Below, piece by piece: positions 47,215 to 59,260 of a stretch of 64,000 bases of DNA. The notes beneath the pieces are model-generated. The model made no database searches. It saw only the letters and a program-made list of their open reading frames with translations, and was not told the DNA's origin. Location of the stretch: positions 36,226,197 through 36,290,196 of the forward strand of contig NC_133472.1 in the NCBI RefSeq assembly GCF_025370935.1. The letters run 5' to 3'. The translations under genes were made by a program, and so were the position numbers. Origin of the DNA: Choristoneura fumiferana (lineage: Eukaryota > Arthropoda > Insecta > Lepidoptera > Tortricidae). Every line of letters starts with the position of its first letter. Position 1 is the first letter of the stretch.

Positions 47215-47741
47215 TTTTATGTATGTTCGCCGATTACTCAGTCAATTGTGGACCGATTTTCAAAATTCTATTTTTATTCGAAAGGGTACTTTCTGAGGTG
47301 GTCCCATTGTCACCAAGTCAAGATCTGATGATGAGATCCTAGGGAAATCGAGGACAAACCTCAAATTTTATAGGCACACCTATGGCGATTTTAGCATTTT
47401 TAGCATTAAGATAAACATTTACATTCAGAAAGTATCATTTGGTTTGGACCTGATGAAGAAGACCGTAGATGACCAATGGAACTCGTTAAAGCTAAGTAAT
47501 GCTCGCTCGTCTATAAACGATCATGATTAATATAGCTAGATAAGCGACTAAGAAGGAGCTTTAAGTTAATGATTCTTTCGAACTGATCTGATGCTGAAGC
47601 CGGAAGGTAGGCAACGGAACTCTGTTATAAAACAACGTAACTAAGCCGTGTTTGGGCTTCATGGAATCGTTGTGAGATGTTCTTTGGTTACAAATCACTT
47701 AAAAGTGAGAAATAAAGACAAATTTTAACAAAAAAGTAAAA

Positions 47742-47900
47742 CCGACTCCAAAAAAATTAAAAAATATCAAAAAATGGAATCGACTACAAAACCCTTGAAA
47801 ATATTTTTCTAGCACTAGGTACCTACTAGCTCGAAGTCGGTGTCTCAGCACGACCCAGCAGGATGGATTGAAACGCATAGTAGTTAGGTGAGGTAAACGA
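47742..47900. mobile_element. MITE with GAAGTCGG motif, copy 2
   Basis: AAAACCGACTCCAAAAAAAT, CCTTGAAAATATTTTTCTAG and CTCGAAGTCGGTGTCTCAGC match 13268-13437. Confidence 0.6.
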
Positions 47901-47981
47901 CAAATTGTTCGATTCCATAAATTTAGTAAAAAAAGTTTTGTAAACTGTACCTACTGCTGCAAACGTTTGTTCGTAATTCTT

Positions 47982-48070
47982 AGGGTTCCGTACCTAGTAA
48001 CATATGGTACCTTATTAATATCGCTACACTCTCCGTCTGTACGTCTGTATGTCACAAGGCAGTAGTTTCA
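47982..48070 (+). mobile_element. (GTCY)-type MITE fragment
   Basis: AGGGTTCCGTACCTAGTAAC, then TCTCCGTCTGTACGTCTGTA. A diverged end of the family at 39119. Confidence 0.5.
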
Positions 48071-48254
48071 GAACGTACATGTTATAAATAGGCAGCTAAC
48101 CAGTGGTCTGTCAATTTTTAAACAAGTTTCTATCAACTGAGTATGTTGCTAAAGCCGAAACATCAAGTTGACACACACGTCTATTGGCATTATTGTTTTA
48201 TGACATGCAAACGATTATCAACTTTAAGGTGGTAGACCACATATTTGGCTGATG

Positions 48255-48391
48255 GTACAGTCACCAGCACCAATATGTGACAAACAAGGCTTGCATAAAT
48301 ATCTGATACGGCTCTATTCCTAGGGCCGGTAGGACGTGTCAGATATTTTTGCACGCTCCGCTGTGGCAGATATTAATGCAGGTGACTGCAC
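48255..48391. mobile_element. Palindromic MITE, GTACAGTCACC family, copy 3
   Basis: GTACAGTCACCAGCACCAAT at the left and GGCAGATATTAATGCAGGTG at the right. The centre has CCGGTAGGACGTGTCAGATA. The same length as the copy at 1366-1502. Confidence 0.8.
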
Positions 48392-48662
48392 ATAAGTAAT
48401 TTGTATTTCTATTGCTGCTACAAGAACAAATAATAAAAATAATATTAAGTTAAAATCAGTAAAAATTTCATCTTCAAGAACAAGTTTAAATAGTGCATTG
48501 TGTCTAAAACATCACTTACGATAAAAGTATCTGCAGTAATCTCCACTCCGAAGATATCAAAGGCAAGAAATATGAATAAACTGATATTAAATTGCGCATT
48601 CTATTCATATGTCGTCTCTTTGAATACCTCCTGCACCGAGAAAATATTCAAGAATGCCGTTA

Positions 48663-50222
48663 GGGTAGACCGGGGACAATTGAAACACGTTATGATTGAA
48701 ACATCTCAATTTTCTCGAATACTGTAGTACCTACGAACGGTACGCGGCGCTTGAACGTGGCTCGGACTGGTCGGAATCTGTCTTCAGTAGCGCGCGCGCC
48801 GGCGAGCGACATAGTCGTGTTGGGGATCCTTTTTCGATTTTCGGACTCAAAAGTAAGTATTTACATCGTCTTTCCTTTTGTTATACCTAATAAATCTTCT
48901 TTATTTGTGTATAAACTTAAATGGTGTCTTATTCTGTAGTTATTAATTAGTATTTATATTTAATTTGACTAGTAAAAATGACGATGTAAGTTACTTAATT
49001 TTGACCTTGAAGTAGAAAGTGTCGAATGGGTACATTTGAAACAACTGGTCTGGTGACGGTTGAAACGTTTCAATCGTCCTGTTGCTTCAAACGTCCCCAA
49101 CTTTACTTTACATATTTACTACCAGCTTTTATTACCCGAATGGGGGAAGCAAAAAGAAGGGTAGTCTGGTTAAGTCTAGGTATGTAAGTATGTATGTATG
49201 TCAATATATATGCATGTATGTATGTGACCGAAAATCAGATGTTCTAAAAATCGTCTGAGCAAACCCCTAATGGTTTTAAAAGACCTATCCAACGATACCC
49301 CACACTATAGGGTTGGATGAGAGAAAAAAAACACCCCCACTACGTCTATGGGAGGTACCCTAAAAAATTTTTTTTTTTAATTTTTAATTGTACTATTTTG
49401 TCGGCATAGTTTATCTATATATCCTTGCAAAATTACAGCTTTCTGGCATTGATAGTCCCTGAGCAAAACCGCGGACGGACAGACAGACAGACATGGGGAA
49501 ACTAAGGGTTCCGTTTTTGCCATTTTGGCTCCGGAACCCTAAAAAAGGATGAATAAATATCTAAAATAACGTTATTTTGAAATGTTGTAGAACTCCTTCG
49601 GTCTAATTAATTTCTCACTTTTATCAAGGTGGTTAAACTGAAAGTTATGATTGAAACATTGTGATGATTGAAACAGTTGTTTTGTATGACAATAACTTTT
49701 TGTTGTTTAAGATACTATTTTGCAATTATAACGTTATATCAAAGTAGAAATATATTTATCGTCAATAGTATTATAACATAAGATGTTTAAAATAACTGAA
49801 GGGAACTTAGACATAAAAATATTGGTGATTACATGAACCAAATGTTTATTATAGTATAAATTTAAAAAAACACATTTTATGTTAACAAATGATTAACGAT
49901 CTCACTAATTACGTTTAATAGTAGTAAAAACTGTAGAGGCTGAATAAAGATATTTCCTTGTTTTGATATTATATTAGTGTTTCAATTGTCCCTACACACT
50001 GGTTCAATCGTCCTTAGTACTAGGTCAATTGAACCACTCTGCCCCGTCCTCTTTATGCACTTATTTTAGGTTTCCTATATGAGCTGGAGCCTTATTGTGT
50101 GTTTTAATTAGGAGCCTGATAGTCTATCTTTAGACAAATACCAGTAACATTTTTGTAAATACAATAGATATTGAATTACACCAGGCTAAGTGAAAATTGT
50201 TTCAACTGTCCCCGGTCTACCC
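48663..50222. mobile_element. 1.56-kb TIR transposon, TA-flanked, non-autonomous
   Basis: Terminal inverted repeats of about 25 bp: GGGTAGACCGGGGACAATTG AAACA at the left, with one mismatch to the complement at the right. TA flanks both sides (48661-48662 and 50223-50224). Internally there are ten or more copies of TTGAAAC or its complement, concentrated in both subterminal regions. No transposase frame is seen. A (GTCY)n MITE is inserted at 49125-49545. Confidence 0.85.
49125..49545 (-). mobile_element. (GTCY)n MITE nested in the TIR transposon
   Basis: The right end GGGTTCCGTTTTTGCCATTT, then GGCTCCGGAACCCT, with an inner GGACGGACAGACAGACAGAC run, is the inverse of 19687-19789. The left part has a TATGTATGTATG run near 49190. 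It interrupts the host element, so it inserted later. Confidence 0.7.
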
Positions 50223-52144
50223 TATTGCTATTGCTGTACAGCAAGTAGCAGGCACTTGATAAAAAAAAACAAAGGAAAAGGACATCCTGAATGATCGAGA
50301 TTACAAAACATGGAACTATGTAAAATTCTTGAAAAGAAAATAGATTTTTCCCGAGACAGCATACCGTGAGCAATTCCGGACGATTTCCGCCGAAAGGAAG
50401 TGGGGTCCTATAATGTAATGTCGATCCAAGTTCGTGAAAATTACCTTCAGTGTGACAGGTCGCCAAATATAGCTTAGAATTGTTTTTTTCGTAAAGAGTT
50501 GAGCTTGAAATAGCGTGTGGTTTTGTATTAGCAATCATGATGTGGTTTATCCAAGTGCGCGATGCTGATGAAGTGTTACAATAGCATTCCATAAATAATA
50601 TAATGAACGACGGTCTGATTGTATTTGTTTTTGACATACGCCAGAGCCATTTATTGCGTTTTAAATTCAAAACAATTTTTAATGCGAAAAAGTACATACC
50701 TACTTGAGAAGTGTTTATTCGATAATATTTTAACGGGAAACCTAGCCGAAATTAAGACGCGTTTAGAAAATAATATCCAAGGGAATATCCAGCTCTGAAG
50801 TACATACTCGCCTACTTTTTATAACGATCACTGGAAGCTATCTTGAACGTGCATTTAAAGGCTTTTATAAAACGTAGAGTATCACTTAAACGCGAGGGAA
50901 AGAAGCTTCAAGTTCAATTTAATAAAATAGGGTCAAGTTTCAACCCACCTCAGCATGATCTTTAAAGTTATTTTATAGTCTTAAATTTTATTCTCGTTAG
51001 TTTTTTCGTACAAGAAGGCTTAGTTTAGTTAACTTCAAAAGTCGTCGACTGACAACATTGTTGACTTGATGATTTTCTTTTCTAGAATGAATTAGGAATC
51101 AAATAAGCCTTAACATAAATAAGATAATTACTTAGTAATGATGGAAATGTAATAAAACTACTGAAAAATAATTACCTACTGATGCTATTGTTGATAACTG
51201 ACAGAGAAAGCCGAAGACATACAAATTATGAAAGAACAGATTCCGATTCTAATAAGTACTACATAGTTATTATTTTTTGTTTTTTTCGTCTGTTTAAACT
51301 GTTTTCAAGATTTCCCCTAATTTTTGTGAATTATAAAAATATAATGTTAAACATTGTGGAATTCCTAATTGTAATGCATTCAACGATAAAAAATATCTCA
51401 TCCCACTACTCTTCACTCTACCACACAAAATATATCGCTGCTTATCAATTAAAACGGCCCAACTCAAAATCGAACTTTTTTCAGTAGAGCGAATTAAAAA
51501 TAAAACAAATTTAATTTTGGAATATCTTATATTAAAATGAACTTAAAAACATTCTTCTATGTGCTATTAAGTCCCTTGGTTAATCAAGAATAGCTGCAGT
51601 ATAAACTTATAATGAAATGGCACATCTTTATAACAATAAATAATAAAAACAGTGACTACTTTGAGTTAAGTCTTAATATTTTTAATATTATTATGAGCAA
51701 GAACGTCACAACTCGTAATACTTACACAGTAATACAATAATGTATGACAAATAACGACCTATTTGTCTTTAGGTCATGTGATAAAGTAAATTTTATCATG
51801 AATAATGTCATATCAGATTTTGTGCACAAAATATAACATAAATTTCTCTTTAATAACGACCCATCATGTATTGCGCACAAAATTTTACATCAAAATTATT
51901 GTCAACAAGGTCTGAACACAACTTCCGACGTCGGAGAAGGTCTAGATTTTGTTTTTAATTGCACATGAACGTTTGCGATACTTTCAATTATTCTCATTAA
52001 TTACCTTTTATCATAATACAACATCTATTTAAGCATATAAAATCACATTATTATCACGAGATTTATAATATTTACCGTATTAAAGACTTTTTAGTGTATT
52101 TTAGAATTAAAAATTGAGACCTTCAAAAACACAACATAATTATA

Positions 52145-52228
52145 CAGAGCGGCAAAAAATTTGGCCCTCAAATGTATGCAGAATCGGTAATTTTGTAAGA
52201 AAGGTGGGCCAAATTTTGCGCCGCTGAG
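52145..52228. mobile_element. 84-bp palindromic MITE
   Basis: CAGAGCGGCAAAAAATTTGG at the left and CCAAATTTTGCGCCGCTGAG at the right are inverted copies. TATA flanks both sides (52141-52144 and 52229-52232). Confidence 0.8.
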
Positions 52229-52349
52229 TATAATGATAAAACTTGTTACTAATCAAAATAAAATTCTCCAGATAAGAACAAAATCATCTTCTAGGACATG
52301 GAATACTTTTCATCCCGGTCAAGAGTTCCTGTGGGATAAAATCGACTAA

Positions 52350-53955
52350 AACATCATTATCATCCGTAGGACGTAGGACGTCCACTGTTGGACATAGGCC
52401 TCCCCCATAGGTTTCCAGTTGCTTCTGTAATTCTGTTGGAAGCGGCCTGCATCCACCGTGAACCCGCAGCTTTAACCAGGTCATCCGTCCATCTCGTTGG
52501 TGGACGTCCTACGTTGCGTTTGTCGATTCGCAGTCTCCATTCGAGAACTTTTCAGTCCCAACGACCATCTGTTCTCCGTGCTATATGGCCTGCCTATTGC
52601 CACTTCACGAGCTGATTCGCTTGGCTATGTCGGTGACCCCGTTCTTCTACGTATCTCCTCATTTCTGATTCGATCCCGTAAAGAAACTCCGAGCATAGCT
52701 CTCTCCATAGCTCGCAGAGCAACTTTGAGCCATTTATAAGGCCAATAGGGAAGCACCACGTCTTGGATCCATATGTCATCACTGGCAAAACACACTAGAC
52801 TTTCGTCTTAAGGCTCTTTGGGATTTTGGACGAAAAGACGTTGCGAAGTTTCCCAAACGCTGCCCATCCGAGTTGGATTCGACGATTGACCTCCTCCTCC
52901 AAGTTGGACCTACCTAATTGAACGGTATGTACTAGGTATACATACGCGTCAACAACTTCAAGAACCGAACTCTCAACCATAAAAGGGGCAGTCACCACAC
53001 GGAAATTTGACATAAGCTTCGTCTTGTCCATGTTCATTTTGAGGCCTACCCATTGGGAGACTCGATTGAAGCCTTCAAACATCGTGCTGAGTTCTTCCAT
53101 CGACTTTGCCGTGACCACAATACCGTCGGCAAATCGAAGGTGCGTAATGTATTCGCCGTTGACATTGATGCCTAGTCCTTTCCATTCCGGAAGCTTGAAG
53201 GTGTTTTTCAGTGCAGTAAACAGTTTTTGAGATATCACATCTCCCTGTCTTACGCCTCTTTTCAAGGGAATCGCCTTGGAACTCTGTTCCTGTACTCTGA
53301 CCTCGGACTTAGACTCGGACATAGTAGCGTTTCTATACAAATACATCAACACTTCGATATACAGATAGTCATATGGCAACGCTGGAGAGTCTCAAGCACT
53401 GCCTATGTTTCGACCGAATCAAAGGCTTTCTCGTAGAGTACAAACGCTAGACATAGCGGCTAGTTAGACTCTTCGGTCTCCTGTATGACCTGCCGCAGCA
53501 TGTATGTGGTCTACGGTACTATGGCCTTTTCGGAACCCAGCTTATTCGGGTTGTTGGAAGTCATCGAGCCTGTGTTCGAGACGATTTACAATGACCATGG
53601 AAAACAGCTTATAAACATGGCTCAACAGCGAGATGGTCCTGTAGTTCTTCAATAAGGTGTTATCACCCTTCTAGAAGGATAACTTAACACCACCACGCTC
53701 TTGTTCCGTGCTTCTGGCGTTGTACCTTCGAGCAAGACTGAATTAAAGATCCTCTGAAGGATTTTAAGGACCGGTGATCCGCTTGCCTTCAGAAGCTCTG
53801 ACGGCGTGATTCCGTCCTCACCCGGCGCCTTATTGTTCTTAAGCTGTTTCAAGGCCATCCTTATCACATACAGGCTGATATCCGGGATATTATTCTTATT
53901 AATAAATCCGAGAAGACCTTTCTTCTTTTGCTCTGCCACTGCAAGTTTTTGTTGC
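52350..53955 (-). pseudogene. RTE-clade LINE, decayed reverse transcriptase
   Basis: The minus-strand remnant reads in order: LKNNKAPGEDGITPSELLKA (53.8 kb), NYRTISLLSHVYKLFSMVI and AGFRKGHSTVDHIHAARQVI (53.4-53.6 kb, with stops), RGVRQGDVISQKLFTALKN, EYITHLRFADGIVVTAKSME, GLKMNMDKTKLMSNF and NRRIQLGWAAFGKLRNVFSS (53.4-52.8 kb), and a C-terminal part near 52.5 kb (RVHGGCRPLPTELQKQLETY). These are the fingers, palm and thumb signatures of an RTE-type reverse transcriptase. The catalytic FADD is FADG here, and several stops and frameshifts interrupt the frame, so it is dead. The endonuclease is missing (5' truncation near 53955). The 3' end has AGGCCTATGTCCAACAGTGG and a GATGATAATGATG tail. Confidence 0.9.
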
Positions 53956-54034
53956 TAATCATCTCTGAAACCAACCAACAATATTTTAGTTTAACGTGAT
54001 AGCGTGATAAACTAGTCAATTAAATATAATACTA

Positions 54035-54237
54035 CTAGCTGTTGCCCGCGACTTTGCTCGCGTAGAAACCCTTTATCTCGGAAAATTCGTATTTTCCGGG
54101 AAAATAAGTATATATCTTAGGCCTCAAGTTATCTCTGTGCCAAATTTCATCGGGATCGGTTTAGTGGTTTGGGCGTGAAAATGTAACAGACAGACACATA
54201 GATAGCGTTACTTTCGCATCTGTATTATTAGTAAAGA
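54035..54237 (-). mobile_element. Non-autonomous Helitron (Lep1-like)
   Basis: The minus strand ends GTCGCGGGCAACAGCTAG followed by T and starts TCTTTACTAATAATACAGAT. The body AAATTTCATCGGGATCGGTT (plus-strand reading) is intact. It sits directly upstream of the RTE LINE. Confidence 0.75.
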
Positions 54238-57200
54238 CTATAACATAACGTAGTGCCAATTCACGCTTGAATAATAAATAATTTGTTTCGTAAATAGTGG
54301 CTATATTTGCTTTAAATAAACTAGTTATGAGTATGGTCTATGGTGCATAGTGTCCCAATTAGCTATTATATCATTTAAGTATGGCTTACTTTATTCGATA
54401 GACAGGCATATTTTGCAATGTTAACAATAAAAATCGTTTTCCGTTTCGTAAATATAGGCTAAATTCTACATATGACATAAGTAGTATACTTACTTTTTCA
54501 TGAAGAATGTTGCACTTCGTAATGTAACACTATTGCAAAAAAAAAGGCACAAATAATTAGCTTCCCTGTTCGTAAAGATGGCTGTATTTTGCGATGCAGC
54601 ATTATTGCATAAACAATAAGCAACGATCCCGCGGTTATTTCGCGATGTGCCGTTGTTCACCAGAGAATCGTAGTGAAGTTGTCAAAAACCGCGGCGCAAC
54701 TGGCATGCGGCCGCTCTTACCGATAAAATAGCGTCGAGTTCCAACCAATCACATAACGGCACATTGCTGCCACGGAGTCATTTTTTGAAGTAGCGACTTG
54801 GGTGTCTTATTCACGACAAAGTTTAGCTTATTCTCCACGCAGTTTTATAGTTAGTACGAAAACGTAGTATTTTGCAATAGTGACTTATTTTAGATAAGCA
54901 GCGATATGTGCATGTGCTGAAATAGGTAAATGGAATTGAAAGATTATCCTATAACACTATTTTTACATTATCCTTTATGTAAGGGCCTCAAAGATTATAC
55001 CCATAACATCAGTATGGGTCTGCGAAGATGAGTGTCTGTCCCGATAAAACGCTTCATGGTACATGGAGTTCTCGCACGTCATTTGTCGATGTCGATGGAT
55101 AGATTGTCAGTATCTGAAAGACAAATGGAAACGCTCTCTATAAAAAGGTGTCTTTACCTTTCTAAAGATATATACTAGATACATTATAGCCGCCGTTTTC
55201 AACTGTCCGTCACTTTTGTCTGAAAGTAAAACTGTTACAGCTTAATGGTGAAACAAATGACGCAAACTGCGTCCAGAAATGTAGAAACATGATTTTTTAT
55301 ACCACGTTTGTTTACATTTTTCTAATTTGGAATTAGTGTAGCTACATAACCTTTGCCATAACAGTTTTTGCATTACACACTGTGAGTATCTAGTCTAGAC
55401 CTGTCTGAGAAACCATTTTATATTTCACATGTGAAATTAATAGAACAAATAAAAAGTTCTGCAATAGGATTTTTGCGGCCAAATAGTACTTTTTAAATTG
55501 TTAAAGTTACATTCTACGAATACATTTTTTGCTTTTGCAGACTATTTAAGTAAATTAGATTATTAAAACTAAAAAACTTTGTTACATACGTACGCCGTGT
55601 ATTCATAAAAGTTAAGCGATATTATGTAGCCTAACTTTATATTCAATTATCAGTCATTGTCCCTTTTATTTTTGCCTTTAAGAGATACATATACCGTAAA
55701 ACGTACATATTCCACTTAAAATTTCTGGCAGAGCTTGCTTTGAAAGTAATAGTTTAGTTATATTTTTAGACATAATATCTCCTTTTTCTGGTAATTTATC
55801 ATCGTCATTTTTTTATTTATCCCGTCTGACCGCACTATATACGGGGTGAGCCGGGATTTGCCTATATCTTAGTTTTTATTGATTAAACTATGAAACTCAA
55901 TGACAGGTAATGATTATTAAATTAAAATTCATACCACCGGAACATTTTTTATCTATAAAAATGTCGATTTGTATTGTACCACTTGTAGGTATTTTTTGTG
56001 GCACAGAGGACAGGTCTGTAACTTTTTAAGAATAAAAGGATAAGTCACGTTTACCTCATTCAGGAGTTACTTAAGCGTTCTTTCACAACAAAAGTATTTT
56101 GTACAGATTAGTAAGACCCAGCCAAGTCTCCGATAATGCGCGGAACCTCGTACGTCTTAATTTGTCCGCGCCGAGCGGGAACGCTGGTAAAAGTGCTCGC
56201 AGTGAATAACACTTTAGTTAGGATAATGCCTATTTATTATCGCGTGAACATTCTTGAACTAATAAAGATGTGCGAGTTTCTTGTTACGCTTAAGTGACTG
56301 ACATATAGATAAAATCCCCAAACGTTATGTTCCAAACGTTATTTTGGAAGAAACAACGTTTAGCTGAGGATGATGAAATAAAAATAATGTAGGTACCTAC
56401 CATTAAATTTTATAACTGCTCGCCTTTTATTATATTCCTTTATTTCATTGTGATTTCAATGAAATACAACGAGTGAAAACAAAGACACACTGTGCAAGAT
56501 CCACAACCTTTTGAAGTAAGTACTTTAGTTTTTAAGGATTTTTTGGTTGTATGGTTTTTGATATTTAAATTGATTGTGATTTTGTTTCAACCGAAAAACA
56601 GTCCCTTTATTATTTTAATCAATTAAATATACGCGGTTCTTATACTACGAGTGCAGGGATTTTTAACGAGTCATATTTAGCACTCAGGCAAGAAAATTAA
56701 TGATCTAATAGATTTAAACGTGGTCTAAATTGATACAATGTATACCTAAATGTATTTATTTAACTATAGTATGTACCTAGTGGTAAAATTTATACCTAGC
56801 TTGATCGTGCAGGTTATAATTATCTCTTCCACGCAAATAAGAACAATAAAATACGGTAAGTATTTGACAACTCCTGATTTTGCCATATCTTAATAATATT
56901 ATTATGAAAATATAGATATACAGATAGTGTTTAGCGAAGAGAAAATTTAAATCGGTTGAAAATTGGATTTAGTGATTTAAAAAAAAACTATATACCTGTC
57001 TCTTTCTCAAACGCTTTTCTCTATGTAGCAAGTATGGCGGTACTGGCGTGTGACGTCATATACCAGTATGTCTTTCTCTGTCTAATCTTGAATTTCAAAC
57101 TTTTATAACTTTGTTATTTGTAAAGGTAGCTTAAAAATTGTTTTTCTATTCGATAACAGGCATTGTGTAGTTTTAATTTATTTAAACATATACAAAATAG

Positions 57201-57257
57201 TCAAATACCGTATTACAGACCACAATTAAATTTCAATTTTACAAATATCATCATATC

Positions 57258-57376
57258 TGTGAGTTTCTTGCCGGGTTTTTCTCAACGGAGCTTTTTACGC
57301 ACCGGTAGTACATTTTATTGACACTCATTGGCAAAAGCATTATTAAAGCCAAAATTGAATAAAGATGTTCAAACTT
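57258..57376 (+). mobile_element. CR1-like LINE 3' end only
   Basis: GAGTTTCTTGCCGGGTTTTT, GCACCGGTAGTACATTTT and AAATTGAATAAAGATGTTC match the 3' end of the LINE at 19784-20911 read on its own strand. A severe 5' truncation. Confidence 0.75.
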
Positions 57377-57593
57377 TGGTATTATTATTCGTTGGCAGAA
57401 ATGACCAAAGAAAATATTTCTTTAGTCTGTTCCGAGCGCAACCTCAATTTTTGTCCCATATAAATGTCAATCATCACATCAGTTCATCACTTATTCCATC
57501 AATATCCCGTAGAGAAAAATGATGACGACTGAAACGATTTATTAATCACCCCGTGACATTGGTCTAGGGATGAACTTGATTTAAATATTCTTA

Positions 57594-57935
57594 CTAGCTT
57601 TTGCCGGCGGCTTCGTCCGCGTGGAATTCGGTTATCCCTCGGGAACTGTGCCTTTTTCCGGGATAATGATTTCAAATAAAAAAAAACCGCATTCATATTG
57701 GTCCACTCGCTTAAGAGCTACGGTGCCACAAACAGACACACAGACACACATAGCTTTTAAACACGTACGCCTCTTTTTGCGTCGGGGGTTAAAAAGAAGC
57801 CTATGTCACTCTCTGGCCCATAAACTATCTCTATGCCGAAAACCACATCGGTCCGTCGCTCCGTTTCCGCGTGAAAGACGGACAAACATACAAACACACA
57901 CACTTTCGTATTTATAATATTATGAGTAGCATGGA
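57594..57935 (-). mobile_element. Helitron (Lep1-like) with internal extra segment
   Basis: Ends (plus-strand reading) CTAGCTTTTGCCGGCGGCTT at the left and TAATATTATGAGTAGCATGGA at the right, with T and A target flanks as expected. About 115 bp near 57675-57790 (ACCGCATTCATATTGGTCCA, TTTTTGCGTCGGGGGTTAAA) is absent from other copies. Confidence 0.7.
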
Positions 57936-58289
57936 TGTGCACGAGTTTTCAACCGAATCGGATATATGATTATGTCAAATACAATCTGGCGGTCATCTCC
58001 TACGATAATTAATAAGTCGTCATCTCGTTGCGATTCGTGTCATCATAGATGAATATCAGATGCAGCAGCGTCTAGCTATTTCGAGCATCTATTCTGGCGC
58101 TGACCTTGATATTGAATAATAAATAACCCTTCTGGTTACGACAATAATAATTTTAGCGACTGTTATAACAATAACTAAAATATAAAGGTCACATGGATAT
58201 AAATTGTTTAAACAAAAGAAAATAGTGAGATAGTGTTGGATATTGAAAGGAATCGAAAGCGAAATATGGATACTTTGCAATCTTACTGA

Positions 58290-58392
58290 GCCAAGCCTGC
58301 ACACGGAAAGACGGACAAACGGACACCGTAAGTAACGTACATGCGAGTAACTATAAGGGTTCCGTTTTTATTATTTTTGTTACGGAACACTA
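58290..58392 (-). mobile_element. (GTCY)-type MITE fragment
   Basis: GAAAGACGGACAAACGGACA then AAGGGTTCCGTTTTTATTAT and TTGTTACGGAACACTA. An inverted-orientation end of the family. Confidence 0.55.
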
Positions 58393-58913
58393 AATAAAAA
58401 CGGTTGAGAAGGCGCAATACAAAGATAACTATTAGAAACATGCCGTATTAGCTTAACTCATAAAAATATACCACGAGTAATAAAATACAAAAATATCTGC
58501 GTACCTATATCCAGACATGTTGACATTGTTTTATTACAGAAATAAGAGCAGTATTATATATTGATTCAAGCAAACGTCGAGCAAAAGAAAAGGAATCCGA
58601 AATGGAGTAAAACAATACGTGAATATTCGTAATGTAATCATCCGTACAAATTCTCCGGCGATGCCAGTCTATTACGCTACCTGTGGCAGGTTTTTGTTAG
58701 CATAAGCTTTTTTTGGGGGCTCATTGCTAAAACAGGTATCATTCACGTGGGTAGAAGAAGAAAGTTTGTAAAGCACCTTAGTAACTAGATGGCAGTTGCA
58801 ATCGATGTTTGACGTTGGTAAATATTACAACTTTTAAATAACCTAGTAAAAGCAGATGTCAAAAATAACCAATTAAATAACTGTATAATAAAGATTGTAC
58901 ATAAGTACATATA

Positions 58914-59260
58914 CTGGGTGTGGCCTGTAGTATGAGCAAATAATTAAAACATAGATCATACTCGTCAAACTGAACAACATTAGTTCAGCGGCTTTTAAAA
59001 ATAATTTGTTTTTAAATTTTTATTACACTTTTAAGTTTATGCGAAGAAGCAATGTAAAGCAAAATGCTTGTTGTTTGTAGGGTGACAGGCGATGTCAGTT
59101 GTAATCTAGGATGGCGTACATTAATAGCAGTACTTAATTTGCACGAAAAAGGGAAATCTAAAGACTCCATTATTTTTAAAAGTCGCTGAACTAATGTTGT
59201 TCAGTTTGACGAGTATGATCTATGTTTTAATTTTTTGCTCGTATTACAGGCCACACCCGG
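58914..59260. mobile_element. 347-bp MITE with ~95-bp inverted ends and TA duplication
   Basis: The left CTGGGTGTGGCCTGTAGTAT through AAAACATAGATCATACTCGT and GAACAACATTAGTTCAGC is mirrored at the right with few mismatches (ends GTATTACAGGCCACACCCGG). TA on both sides (58912-58913 and 59261-59262). A distant relative (ACATTAGTTCAGTGACTTTT) may lie near 12480. Confidence 0.88.

Noticed and set aside
50176..50697. 173-codon minus-strand open frame
   Set aside because: Overlaps the right end of the TIR transposon, has no recognisable domain, biased to hydrophobic AT-coded residues, and no splice or start context; likely chance.
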